The position numbers were made by a program, and so were the translations under genes. From NCBI GenBank assembly GCA_947561395.2, contig CANNZS020000008.1, positions 1 through 64,000 of the forward strand: a DNA stretch of 64,000 nucleotides. The letters are read 5' to 3'. This stretch comes from Buxus sempervirens (lineage: Eukaryota > Streptophyta > Magnoliopsida > Buxales > Buxaceae). Below are positions 1 to 9,918 of this stretch, piece by piece (within the stretch, counting starts at the first letter, position 1; each line of letters opens with the position of its first letter). Below the pieces are notes generated by a model, which saw only the letters and a list, made by a program, of their open reading frames with translations, searched no databases and had not been told where the DNA came from.

Positions 1-526
1 TGGGTCATGTTGGGTTGGTTGATGTTCTGGCCGAAGTATATTGATGAGAGTTTGGTCAACGAGGATATAAGGGGCCTAAATAAACACATGGTAAGCATGG
101 AAAGGGTTATTAAGTAGGTAAATGTAAATCAGGACAACACGCATTTGGGTGGCTATTGGGAGTTGTAGAGGTCTGAAATTTTCATAAATAATTGGTTGAT
201 AATATTTTATTACATGGAGGACATAAGGGGACTAAATAAAGATTCTAATGGGGGAAATTAAGTATGTATGGTTGCTACTTTAGTGCCGAATTTAGTGATT
301 AATTCGGGTTTTATTTGGCATGGGAATTGAAGAATTGATAATGGTTTAAAGGTTAATTTGGTTGAGAGATGATTGGTTATGAAATAGACTGATTGGAAGG
401 GCGTGGACTAGATTTCGAAGGATGAAAGTAGAATGGTTAGGTCTATTGTCGGTGAGGGTTGTTGAAGAGCTAGGAGAGTCATTATGTTTGATGAGCTATT
501 TAAATGTGTTAAGAGGAAAAATCCAT
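1..526. repeat. Segment A, copy 1 (left part of the duplicated block)
   Basis: Matches 26742-27268 almost base for base and marks the left edge of the large duplication. No open frame of note and no recognised domain. At 522-526 it runs directly into the M block through the 5-bp sequence TCCAT. In the second copy, 1454 bp lie between the two flanks of that junction. Its origin is unknown; it could be old LINE or host intergenic DNA. Confidence 0.85.
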
Positions 527-990
527 ACAATCTATACTTCCAAATAGACCGAACTCAAACCATTTCTTCTATTGTTCAAATTTTCTAAATCAAACCAAAT
601 CGAAACCGGATCTTTATTGTCCAAATAATTGAAACCAAATCAAACAGTTTCCTCTACGGTTCAAGTCAAATTAAACCTCAAATTGGATCCTAGGGACCCA
701 ATTCAAATTCAAACCCAAAACACCCAATTGAACTACGTATTGACTTGAAGCCCAAAATTGTGGTACGTAGGCAGCCTGAACAAAATCCAAAATCGGGTTC
801 AGTCGCAATGAAAAATCAAACCAAACCAAATCCAAATTTAAAACACTCTTTTTTGAACTACGGTTCGGCTTGATCCCATAAAAGGGTACGTAGGCAGCCC
901 GAAATAAATTCAAAATCGGGTTCAGTCGCAAATAAAAATAAACCAACCCAATTTTCGTTAGTATACTTAGCGAGCTAGAATCCAAGGGGG
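527..990. repeat. U1 M block 1: A/C-rich DNA with TACGTAGGCAGCC modules
   Basis: Repeated at 28723-29165, 21230-21640, 47875-48300 and 59215-59428. It contains two ~80-nt modules (728-808 and 854-933), each reading TTGAACTACG, then a GATCCC..GGGTACGTAGGCAGCC core, then AAAATCGGGTTCAGTCGCAA. Modules recur ~126 bp apart. Open frames on the minus strand through this block simply translate the module repeatedly and have no other protein features. The reverse complement (GGCTGCCTACGTACCC) resembles a motif I recall from plant LTR-retrotransposon repeats; that is unverified. Confidence 0.8.
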
Positions 991-1615
991 GTTGTCCTAT
1001 AGTCTATTATGTAATTAAGGATCAATGATCTTGATTGGGCCCGCACCCCATAAAATAAAAACCCGCGTAAATGAGTGAAATCGTGTTCGATCAAGAAAAG
1101 TACAATTTTTTTCTCAACATGAATAATGATTTGAGCGTATGATTGTGTGTGACTTCACGTCTACATGCATCCGGTGTCCAAGGAGGAGGTAGAGAACGGG
1201 CGTATAAGATGACACTGAATGCATGCACAGAGTGTGTATGTGTGGGAGGGTGTGGAGGAAATGAGTAGTTGTATAGCTGCCTTCCCTTATTTTGTGTTTG
1301 TTTGGTGGTATAATGGTTAATAACTATCTAAAACCACTGCCGTTATGGAAGTTGACTATCATGGTCCTCTTCGCTTTTGCAAGTACTGTATTCCAAGTTA
1401 TACATCTACAATATTCGATAAAATACATTAATGGCAGCCATAAGAGTGGTGGTTTGTAGTCTGAGAGATGGATAGATATCCACCTATACAAATGATTGAA
1501 TATCCAGTTTAAGAAAAACTGTTAATGGTACCAGAGCTTTCCGATCATCCAAGACCTTGCGTATACTAAAGCACCGTGGAATCGAGGTTGAGAATTCCTA
1601 TCAGGTTTGATTATT
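991..1615. repeat. U1 conserved leader segment
   Basis: Conserved in order and sequence at 29171-29810, 21641-22290 and 48346-48960. It includes blocks such as GGAGGAGGTAGAGAACGGG near 1182 and GAGAGATGGATAGATATCC near 1461. No long frame. It is one of the better conserved parts of the unit, although no function is visible. Confidence 0.75.
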
Positions 1616-3227
1616 TTCCTTTGTTAGTTTTTAGAATTTTTTTTTAACATGTCATTCTCGTACATATCGATTTTTACTTTATGTTTTTTGTTGAATGATT
1701 TTTTTTTTATTTTTTCCATTTTTTTCTTAAATAATTTTCAATATTCGTTTTCTTGGCTTTTTGGCTTGTTTAGTTTGTTGAATTTCTAACGACTTATTTA
1801 TATCGTATGGTTTGATTTGCTTTTGCAAATTTCCTTTGCGATTTAACTATGTTTCTGATTTTTCTGTGATTTGTGGTCGTTGATTGGGATTTTTATCTTA
1901 ATTTTCTTTTTCTTAAGTTTGTGTCGCCAATGCTTATTTTTTTTATTCACATTTGCATCAATGTGTATTTTTTTAGTTTTATTGATATATTCTGAATTTG
2001 ATTTTGTTCTTAATTACCTCTTTCCTTTAATTTTATTTCATTATATATAACGATAGGTTTATTGAATATTTTTTATGAATTTTTTTTTGTCCTTGATCTT
2101 GTCATATCTTTCCTTTTTTGTTTAATGTTCTTCTTTTATTTGTTCTTTTATCACTTTTTCGGTTTAGTATAATTTATACGTTCTCGAAGTTTGCTGTTTT
2201 GACTGATTTCTTTAAAATTCAATGGTAAAAGATAACAATTAAATTAAATGATTATTAAGCTTCCTGTCATACCTTAAAGAAAGAAAACACAAAGGACAAC
2301 GGTAAGAAGATTGAAATCTAATTTAAACTAAAGCTCAATAAAAAAGGCTAAATATGGGTTAAACTTGGTGAAGAATATAAATATAGGAGTATACTAAAAC
2401 GAGCGTATAAGTAATCTGAATAGAAAGTCAAAATCACTGAAATTAAACGGATAACCGTGTTCAAAGCCTAATGAAAAGGAAATTTACATACTTATTGTAA
2501 TTAATTAAGAAAATAAGCCTAAATTGAAAAGCAAAAGTGATACGAAGAATGTAACAGAATAAGTTAAAATTGTAAATCACGATAAAAACAGATTAAAACG
2601 TAAAAATACAAAAAAGTACAATTACACTTTCCTTTTTTTTTTTCTTTAAGGTATGACAGGAAGTTGAAAATGCAGTCTGGTTAGGTTTCTTTCAAAACTT
2701 CATTTCGTTGAATGTTTATATGTCTTTTTTTTATTATGTTAAGGTTTACAGTTTTTTAACTCGTTTAATTTGATTATATTGTCTTGGTTTGATTCGACTT
2801 TCATTCAAGTTTCTGTTTTGAGTTTTCTTGGTTTATAGTTTTATGAGATATTTGTATTTTTTTTATATTGTTGTTCTGTTCATATGTTTCCCTTTCTAAT
2901 TTTTGTTTTTTAATCCTTTATTCATTTTAAGTTTTACAATTCAGAAATTTTCTGTAAGCGCATTGTCTTTTTCGTTGATTTTATTTATTGGATTTTAGTA
3001 TGTTCATTTGTTTTTATGTGATTTCGTTACTATTGAACTATGTTACATTAATGTCTTATTTCAGATTTTTTTATTTATATTTTATTTTTCATTTAAAGTA
3101 AATATTTGTTATTTTCCTTTGTTAGTTTTCATTTCATATATAATGAAAAGCATAATAAGTATCTTTATTATTTTACAATATTTTACGTATGCTACCAAGG
3201 TTCGGCTTTTTGGACTCGGAGCGGCAC
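1616..3227. repeat. U1 T-rich tract
   Basis: The plus strand is strongly T-rich, with many runs of T. Colinear copies lie at 29810-31420, 22290-23995, 48960-50482, 12735-13800 and 59661-61317. Frames here are hydrophobic low-complexity translations of T-rich DNA and not genes. The tract is interrupted at 2260-2663 by a segment whose strand bias is reversed. Confidence 0.8.
2260..2663. repeat. Inverted-repeat-bounded A-rich segment (U1)
   Basis: Starts with CTTCCTGTCATACC plus TTAAAGAAAG and ends with its near-perfect reverse complement (CTTTAAGGTATGACAGGAAG). The arms are about 24 bp. The interior is A-rich on the plus strand while both flanks are T-rich, so its reverse complement matches the flank composition. 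The same structure occurs in six units. No clear target-site duplication is seen. It could be a MITE in the ancestral unit or an inverted piece of the T-rich tract. Confidence 0.8.
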
Positions 3228-3244
3228 CGAAACCACTGGTTTCG
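3228..3244. repeat. 17-bp palindrome CGAAACCA-C-TGGTTTCG
   Basis: Perfect 8-bp arms around one base. It is retained at the same position of U2 (31421), U5 (23996) and U6 (61318, arms of 7), and slightly altered in U3 (50483). It lies where the T-rich tract changes to mixed-sequence DNA. It could be a protein-binding dyad or chance conservation by descent. Confidence 0.6.
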
Positions 3245-3690
3245 TGTTCTGCTAAAGTATATTATGAAATTAGCGAAATTAAAGGCACATGGTGCTGGAG
3301 CCGCTCATTCCGTAGTCGAAATGGGAGAAATTTCGTGATTTCTTTTAATTAGGAGAGGTTTTCAACCGTATGACGGAAATTTTGCCTGTGTTGTGCTAAG
3401 CCTGTTGAGACAAATGATGGGAGGAAGGAAGGCGTGCTAGTTTTTGGTCCTCCTCTTTGCCTAAAAAAAATATTACAAAGACAACTCATAGAAGAGAGAC
3501 GAAAAGAGGGTCGGGGAGGAGAAGGGTGGTGGTCATATATCTTGCCTACACCTCTCGTTCAAACCTTTGTTTCTTGAGAAAGAGGAGAGGGGTTGAAAAA
3601 AGAAATGGAGAGGGAGAAGTGTCGGGAGGGAGGGTGGCAGGGGTGCGTAAATCCTCAGCTTCCTACTTCATGCATTGTTTGAAAACAAAT
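3245..3690. repeat. U1 purine-rich tract, right part deleted
   Basis: GA-rich plus strand (3470-3640). Homologous to 31438-32030, 13800-14363, 24013-24645, 50500-51120 and 61333-61960. In other copies this frame stays open for ~136 codons, but it has no ATG at its start and copies differ mostly at amino-acid-changing positions, so I do not call a gene. At 3682-3689 (AAAACAAA) the sequence jumps directly into M block 2, having lost ~1517 bp relative to U2. Confidence 0.7.
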
Positions 3691-4470
3691 CAAATCAAAT
3701 TCAAATTCAAATTGCCAATACGAACAATGGCTCGGTTTTTTCCAAAAATTGGGTACCTAGGCAGCTCGACAAGGATAAAATGGGGTTCAGCCGCAATTAA
3801 AGACAAACCAAATCAAGTTTAAATTCAAACTAAAATTGCCTTTTTGAACTACGGCTAGGCTTGATCCCAAAATTGGGTACGTAGGCAGCCCGAAGAAATT
3901 CAAAATCGGGTCCAGTCACAACTATAAACGAATAAACCAAACCAAGTATTATTCCACGGGATTTGAGAGAGTTAAAATCAAAGGGTTGTTTTATATCAAG
4001 GACCTTGAATGGGTTTGTACCATACAAAATAAAAACCCATAATAACGGCTGAAATCATGTTCAATAAAAAATTACGAAATCAAAATTTTGGTCAAGATTA
4101 AGGTACATCTACATTCATTTTGCCCATAATTTGAATTCTTATCTGATAATCATTCAAGGTTAAATAGAACCATACTTCAATAGTCCATTCTAAAGCAGGA
4201 TCTCAATTGTCTGATTTGGTGTTGATCATTTTGGCCCAAACAATGTTGATCGACTTAGACTAAAATTAGCGTTTTGAACGGTTGCTCTATTTGATCCCAA
4301 AATTGAGTACGTGCTACGTAGACAACCCAAACAATTTTAAAATCGGGTTTAGCCACAATTTAAAACAAATCAAATCAAATTCAAATTCAAATTGCCTATA
4401 CGAACAACAGCTCTGGTTGTTCCCAAAATTGGGTATGTAGGCAGCCCGAGTTTTGTGCCATTGAAATTTC
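3690..4470. repeat. U1 M block 2
   Basis: Diverged second block of TACGTAGGCAGCC modules. Module cores lie near 3752, 3878, 4306 and 4433, with variants such as GGGTACCTAGGCAGC. Colinear with 33370-34150 and 52260-53030. Confidence 0.75.
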
Positions 4471-5480
4471 AATGAAGTGGCATGACAAGATCATAGTGAA
4501 ATAGGGTTGAAACTGGTACGGGAAACCTTGTATTTTGCCATTTAATTTTAACATCTTCTTATGCTACCTTTCACTTTTTAAATCTTTTCCTTAATGATTT
4601 TTTCATTTTTCAATTTTTTGATTTAGTTATTTTCTATATGCCCCTTATTTGTCTTTTTTGCTTATTTCGTATGTTGAATTTGTGTATATTTATTTATTCT
4701 TTGTATTTTGAGTTATTGCTTGGTGTGTTGATTATTATGTAACTATGTTTTTGTTTTGTTTTTTTTTTTTTTTGAGGCCTGTTTAAAAAAAATAAAATTA
4801 TATTAATAAGCTTCTTTTTTTGTGTTCATTTGTACAAATGTCTATATTTTTGTTTCTTTATTAAGATTTTAGGCTTATTTATCTTTTTTAATTTTATTGA
4901 TTTTTATTTTCTTCAAATTAAAATAAATTTCAAATCCTATTAGTCATTCTCTTTTGTTTCCTGCTAGATTACCAGAACACTAATTCATTATATGGGCTCC
5001 TTTATAAAATGTATTTATTGCTTGTTAAGGTGTTTTGAAATGCACCAATGACCTTAATGATAACTAAATTTCACATATATCCGTTTTTCTAGTAGTGAAA
5101 TAAGCAATAAAACTCGTTAAATAGCTTTAGAGTCAAATAAATAAAGATTAAGTGATGATTTTTGAACTAATTTAAAGGTAACAATACATTTATAAAATAT
5201 TTAAAACAAATAATGGTTTATTGTTACAATTTTTATCTTGGCGGAATTGAATATGCATCATATGGTACACGAGGAATCATTTAAGTTATGAACGAAATCA
5301 TCGTAGGGCTTGCATCACATTATCATAGGCCAGACACGATAATGTTATAGAGAATACACTACATTATCAAAGGGGGCACAGCATGTCATCATAGTGCACA
5401 CACCTATATAGGAAATAGACTTATAAGGGGTAATTCAGCCAAGTAAATATTTTAACAGTAGTACACTGCATGTTTCTAAT
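4471..5480. repeat. U1 T-rich stretch and conserved tail, ending at the MULE site
   Basis: Colinear with 34151-35160 and 53045-54060. The tail from about 5036 (ACCTTAATGATAACTAAATT) to 5460 (GACTTATAAGGGGTAATTC) also occurs in U7 at 18447-18880 and, diverged, at 46901-47090. Bases 5473-5480 (TTTCTAAT) are the left flank of the Pack-MULE. No gene seen. Confidence 0.75.
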
Positions 5481-5653
5481 GGGAAATTTACACAAACACC
5501 CCCTGAGGTTTGGGAAAGTGTCACGGACATCCCCTGTGGTTCAAAAGCGATCACTTACTACCCTCGTAGTTTGGAAAAGCGTCGCCTACACCCCCTGCAG
5601 TTACTTTGCACACAGACGGCGTTGGTTATTTTTTTCAAATGGCGGAAATGCCC

Positions 5654-6097
5654 TTGTTTAAAAACCCTTCTCTTCGTTCTTTCTCCAAATCGAAATGCCC
5701 TAATCGCCAAGAGAGAAATCGGACAGCCCTAATCGCTTCATTCTTCTTCTCCTTCACATCCCCTTCACGAAGCCTCTCTTTCTCTCTCGATCTAGTTTAC
5801 TCCAGAAATCTCTCTCTCTCTCTCTGTGCACACATGCCCTAATCCGCTTTATTCCTTCTCTCTCCGTTCTCTTCTCCACAGCCTCCCTCGCTCTGCGCAA
5901 CTTCGAAGATTAAAAGCTTCTATATTCTTAATCTCGATTGGCAGTTAAAAGCTTCGTTCCTAGGCGTTATTGATCAAGGGAGTCGTAGATTTTCTAGGGT
6001 TTCAGAGAACGAAGAAGAAGCAAAAGTGGAGCTTGAAGCGTTCCATCAAGACGGCAATGAAGAAAACCCTACAAATCCCAATGATGGCTTTTCCGGG
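5654..6097 (+). other. Cargo piece resembling a gene 5' leader
   Basis: CT-rich DNA (about 5680-5880) followed by a TTTCTAGGGTTTCAG stretch near 5989, which carries a telo-box-like AGGGTTT and a possible splice acceptor. This is typical of plant 5' leaders, so it may have been captured from a second gene lying head-on to the 4CL-like piece. The source gene is not recognised. Confidence 0.35.
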
Positions 6098-6487
6098 TAT
6101 TGTAAAAACCAGACTTGCATTGGAATCACAAATCTGTTTCTTGACCTCACCAAGAGCACTGAGAGGATTCATGGTAGTTGCGATAGCACCGATCGACAAA
6201 ACACCCAGGAAAATAACAGGGAAGTAAACAGAATTCAGCAATAGAATCAAAACCACGTCCCCTTCAGAAATCCCAATTCCATGGAGACCAGAAGCCATGG
6301 ATTTCCCCAGAGATTGCAGTTTGGAGTAAGGGATGGAGAACCCATACGAGGAATCGACAAATGTTGAAAACCCATTATGTTCATGTGAGAAAATGAAGGA
6401 AACAACATCAAGAAATGGAGTCGATGGGAGTTGTATAGGTCTGTGCTTGCTGTAATAGATTCCTGTTTCTAAAGAAAACAATTGCAA
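6098..6487 (-). pseudogene. Captured first-exon fragment of a 4-coumarate:CoA ligase-like gene
   Basis: The minus-strand frame (open from 6487 to 6002) reads as the N-terminus of a plant peroxisomal 4CL-like acyl-CoA synthetase. Family landmarks in order are TGIYYSKH, PFLDVVSFIFSH, VDSSYGFSIPYSKL, VVLILLLNSVYFP, GAIATTMNPLS and KKQICDSNASLVFTI. Similarity stops after about residue 130; the remaining ~31 residues come from adjoining cargo. The AMP-binding P-loop and the later adenylation motifs are absent, so no enzyme can result. The frame has no ATG at its start and an in-frame stop lies just upstream. The copy at 35785-36174 differs by 7 residues and has a proline where this one has leucine (LLPNSV). 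Confidence 0.8.
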
Positions 6488-7288
6488 CCCATTTTGTAGG
6501 GAGTCTGGAGGGATTCAGCTATGGTGGAGTGATGGCTATAGCAGTTGTTGGAAATCAAGTTGTATTTTTTGAAAATTTTTTGGAGATTTCTTTTTTAACT
6601 TTCTGGGGAGGTAATGATCCTGGAACCATGTTACATAGTGAGATGTTCTAAATGTAATATATTCGTTTCTTCTTCACTTCTACTTGCGTTTCACAGATAA
6701 TGCTTTTCACAGTTTTATCAACACACACACTAAGCTCCTCACAAGGCTCTGCACAAACTTCACGCGCTTCAGAGCTTGAGTTCTTCATCTGAATTGTTCT
6801 TTCAGCTCCATCAACAAACACTTCGAATTCCTTCGAGGACTCAACAGAAAATCTATTCCACTTTGATCTCGGCTTCCTTATCCGAATTGGGATTTTCTCA
6901 TTTCCATCACGAGACACTCCAGTAAGCTCCTCACATACCTCGTCTTCTTTAGAGCATGTCTTCCCAAATTGGGAACGAATTCAACGAAATCGAAGTTCAG
7001 AAGAATTTACGGCGACCAAAAAGGTAAAGAAAAAAACCTTTCTTTGTGCATTTCGGGGGCAGGAGCTGAGGCATCTTGCACAAAGGCCTCTGCTTGCGTT
7101 ACTAACTGTGGTTGTGGTTGCGGCGGTGGCGGAGGACATCTGAAGTTGAGCTCCTCCGGCTGGTGGTTTTGCTGAAGGACGAAATGGGGAGGGATTTGAG
7201 GGTGGTTGCTGTGGAATTGAGGATGGTGACGAAGGGCAAAGTGGAGTTAACAATTAGTATCCAGTAAAGGAGAACGAAGAGGAGTCAG
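6488..7288. other. Remaining MULE cargo, unidentified
   Basis: Contains minus-strand frames at 6648-6917 (with GNEKIPIRIRKPRSKWNRF) and 6981-7253 (proline- and alanine-rich). Both are largely shared with the second copy, which is expected from duplication alone. I do not recognise the sources. A GCGGCGGTGGCGGAGG run lies near 7118. It may be another captured gene piece. Confidence 0.4.
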
Positions 7289-7461
7289 GGGCATTTCGGC
7301 CATTTGAAAAAAATTACTAACGGTATTTGTGTGCAATGTAACGGTGGGGGTAGTAGGTGACGCTTTTTGAAACTACGAGGGTAGTAAATGATCACTTTTG
7401 AACCTCAGGGGGTGTCCGCGACACTTTCTTAAACCTCAGGGGGTGTACGTGTAAATTTCCC

Positions 7462-8790
7462 TTTTAAATATTTTTAAAAGTATCCTTTTTTTAAAATTAT
7501 TTGAGGAACTATCAACCTGTCATAGTTTATTTTTATAAAGTATAATTGCAACCTAATTTTGTCTTATTTAACGCTATTGTTTTGATAGGGTTTTCATATT
7601 TTCACTTTGTATGCTTGTGTACTAATTGATTTCATTTCTTGCATTTCTTGATATTTATTTCTATTTTGTAGTTTTATTAATTTTTATATGTTTTAGAAGA
7701 GTTTTAACTCGGATTCCTCATTTACTGTAATTTAGGTTTCTTTTGGGATATTTTATTCACATTCTGTTTTTAAATTCATATTCTTGTTCGGCATAAGCTT
7801 TATACATTTTATTTTTTGTTTTTAATTTATTTGATTTTTCTTTTTCTTTTTCCACCAATTTTCCTTCGTCAAGGTATTTTTACATGTAATTGAAGTATTT
7901 TTGTTCATTTATTTTCTTTCCTATCTTTTGTCATTAAATTTATTTATCGTCATGATATGCTTTTATGTGTATTCATGTTTCTTCAAAAAATTTTAATGTT
8001 TTCTACGTGACTTTTTCTTCTATGGTCTGAATTTTTTATCAAATGATAGAAAATCATAGTATTACTATATTTCTCTATTTATGGATCTGATGGAATTTAT
8101 AATTTTATATTTATTTGTTTTTTGTAGTTGTACTATTTCTCATACACTTCAAGTTGTATGAGTCCTCTTCATTCTTATATATCCTTTTCTTTAGGATTTT
8201 ATTTTCCTTTTAAGTGTTTGTTAACCTGTATTGAAGCTCTTATGCACGGAATGCCAAAATTTCAGCGGTCCCAGTTGACGAAATTTTGTTGCTTTGTGCC
8301 GGTGAACATTTCTATAGGACTGACGATACGAAAAATATACCGTCGATATTGTCCTGCTAGATTGTTGGAAAAAAGACTTGAAAATTTTTGAAGAGATACG
8401 AACATAGAAAAGGGGAGTGTGAGACAGAGATGGGAAGAGATGAAAGGGAGAAGGAGAGATTGGGTGGGAGAAGAGAGAGCCATGCCTACTTTGATGAAGA
8501 GGAGAATGGTTGAGGGGCTGTCAGCAGTTTATCGGCTTTCATTCGTGTGTTCTTTTGAACCATTTCTCCAATGTTTCAAACCGGCTCACATACAATTCAT
8601 ACTTTTAAGCTAACCAAAATTAAGCTTTTGCTCCTATGGTTAAAGTTCCCAAATTGGCCGAATCTGAACAATCAGTCAAGGTTAAATTGAACCACACTTG
8701 AATAGTCCATTCTAAATCAGGATCTCTATGGTCCGATGTTTTAGAAATGGAATCAAAATTAAACGAAAACCAAAATTAGCTAGCCTACGA
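7462..8790. repeat. U1 right part: T-rich tract, purine-rich tract, M block 3
   Basis: T-rich to about 8230, then a block (8245-8355) with GTTGACGAAATTTTG and ATACCGTCGATATTG. This block matches 37875-37985 and 54845-54955, and more distantly 32700-32810 and 51600-51710. Then comes a GA-rich stretch (8400-8500) and an M-type block (8560-8790) with AACCATTTCTCC and GGTCCGATGTTTTAGAAATGG. The order repeats that of the central part of U2, so each unit is itself built from diverged ~3-5-kb subrepeats. Confidence 0.7.
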
Positions 8791-9282
8791 TTTGGGATTG
8801 ATCCTTATGCCCCAAACAATTGTCTTCAATTTTGAAATATAATAATGTGATCTGTATCCATTCTTATCTTGCATTAGATAGTGATCATATATTGCTAGTA
8901 AGCTTCTGTATGAACTGCCATAGAGCATGGAAACGTGTATGGCATTTAATGGTCCAGTAGATGAGTAATAGTTATCTGAATCTATCAATCTTGTTTGATT
9001 GAATTCAAAATGAAAAGGCAAACATATTTTTAATGGTTGTTTGCTGATTGCACTCTCAAATTATATAGCTTGAACTATGTTGATGTAGAAGTTGTATTGT
9101 GTTTGTCCGGTTTAGTTTATTATAAGTTCACTTAATTTTAGGCCTCAGAACAATGACCTTAATGTGATGTGTTTTATAGAACAAGACTACAACAGCAACA
9201 ATAAAAAAATAATAATAATAAATGAAATATCTTATTCCAACTTCTATGGGTCAGTAACATGAATTCTTTTCCTCCATTCATA

Positions 9283-9594
9283 TCAGTCAAAAATTGCATT
9301 ATTTGGTCTGTTTGTGTATCCAAATCCTTTTTGTTTGGTTCCATCTAGGTTCGTTTTTTCAATGTCAATCCTTGAGAGCAAGCGTTGAATCTTGTTTTGG
9401 GAACTATCTATTCCTAGTGTACCTAAGGTCTTTCTAATATTTCTACCAGTATTTAATGTGAATCCATTAAAGAACCTAGGCTTAAGTCCATAACTCCGCT
9501 GTTTTGTATCAGAATCATGCTCTTTTGTGTTTGAATCCGGCTTTGTGGAACATGAAGCGGAACCATCGAGCTTGATCCCCGTGGTTTGATTCAA
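9283..9594 (-). other. Unrecognised 103-codon frame, probably not coding
   Basis: Open on the minus strand with a charged, serine/threonine-rich translation (contains GFTLNTGRNIRKTLG). It lacks an ATG at its start, and the copy at 38946-39182 is shortened by a stop after about 78 codons. The two translations differ at many positions. It may be an old coding fragment; I recognise no family. Confidence 0.25.
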
Positions 9595-9697
9595 TCAATA
9601 TAATGTCTCACAACTGTTTATTTATGGGTCTGTTGTAAATTTGTAAATTTTTATAGTCGTGGAGATCATTGTCCAAGTATGGGAAAATAGTGATTGA

Positions 9698-9741
9698 CAT
9701 GACATTTAAACCTTGGCTACATGACATTTAAACCTTGGCTA
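9698..9741. repeat. 22-bp tandem duplication, two exact copies
   Basis: CATGACATTTAAACCTTGGC-TA occurs twice in a row (9698-9719 and 9720-9741). The second block copy (about 39290-39335) has the same two repeats, so the duplication predates the block duplication. Confidence 0.85.
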
Positions 9742-9754
9742 AGTATGGGAAAAT

Positions 9755-9918
9755 GACCCAAACCGAATCGAATTTTGCAATTCGGTTCGGTTTGGGTTGG
9801 GTCACGGGTTTCCTATAAATAATTGTTTCGGTTTTCGGTTTGGGTATTTCGGTTCAGTTTGGTTTTGGACCTACCATCAGTTGCAGCCCGAACAAAACCG
9901 CACCGAGTTGCAGCCCTA
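9755..9918. mobile_element. GGTTCGGTTTGG-type MITE fragment
   Basis: Rich in AACCGAA/TTCGGTT and ends in TTGCAGCCCTA, the kind of end I recall for a common plant hAT-like MITE family. Bases 9755-9805 form a strong hairpin (GACCCAAACCGAAT pairing with ATTCGGTTCGGTTTGGG). The matching left end TAGGGCTG is not seen, so it is probably truncated. The copy at 39346-39534 keeps about 25 more bases in the middle. Confidence 0.55.

Larger units (their letters stand above)
5481..7461. mobile_element. Pack-MULE-like transposon, copy 1, with captured gene fragments
   Basis: Long terminal inverted repeats of ~173 bp: left 5481-5653, starting GGGAAATTTACAC; right 7289-7461, ending GTGTAAATTTCCC. Flanks TTTCTAAT and TTTTAAAT fit a decayed 8-bp target duplication. 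The unoccupied site is seen in U7 (about 18882-18900) and U3 (about 54050-54068), reading CATGTTTTTAAATATTTTT. Long TIRs, an 8-9-bp duplication and cargo without transposase fit a non-autonomous Mutator-like element. Inside are a 5'-leader-like piece, an antisense 4CL-like exon and unidentified filler. The same element at 35161-37151 is a duplicate, not an independent insertion. Confidence 0.85.

Noticed and set aside
671..985. Minus-strand frame encoding repeated RLNPIL...AAYVP peptides
   Set aside because: The repeat in the peptide is the ~80-nt DNA module. Other copies are frameshifted or differ freely; no start ATG or conservation at protein level.
3008..3352. Hydrophobic 114-codon frame with membrane-like segments, also at 31211
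   Set aside because: It is a translation of the T-rich tract (Phe/Leu/Ile codons). The U2 copy ends in a different frame and other units are broken.
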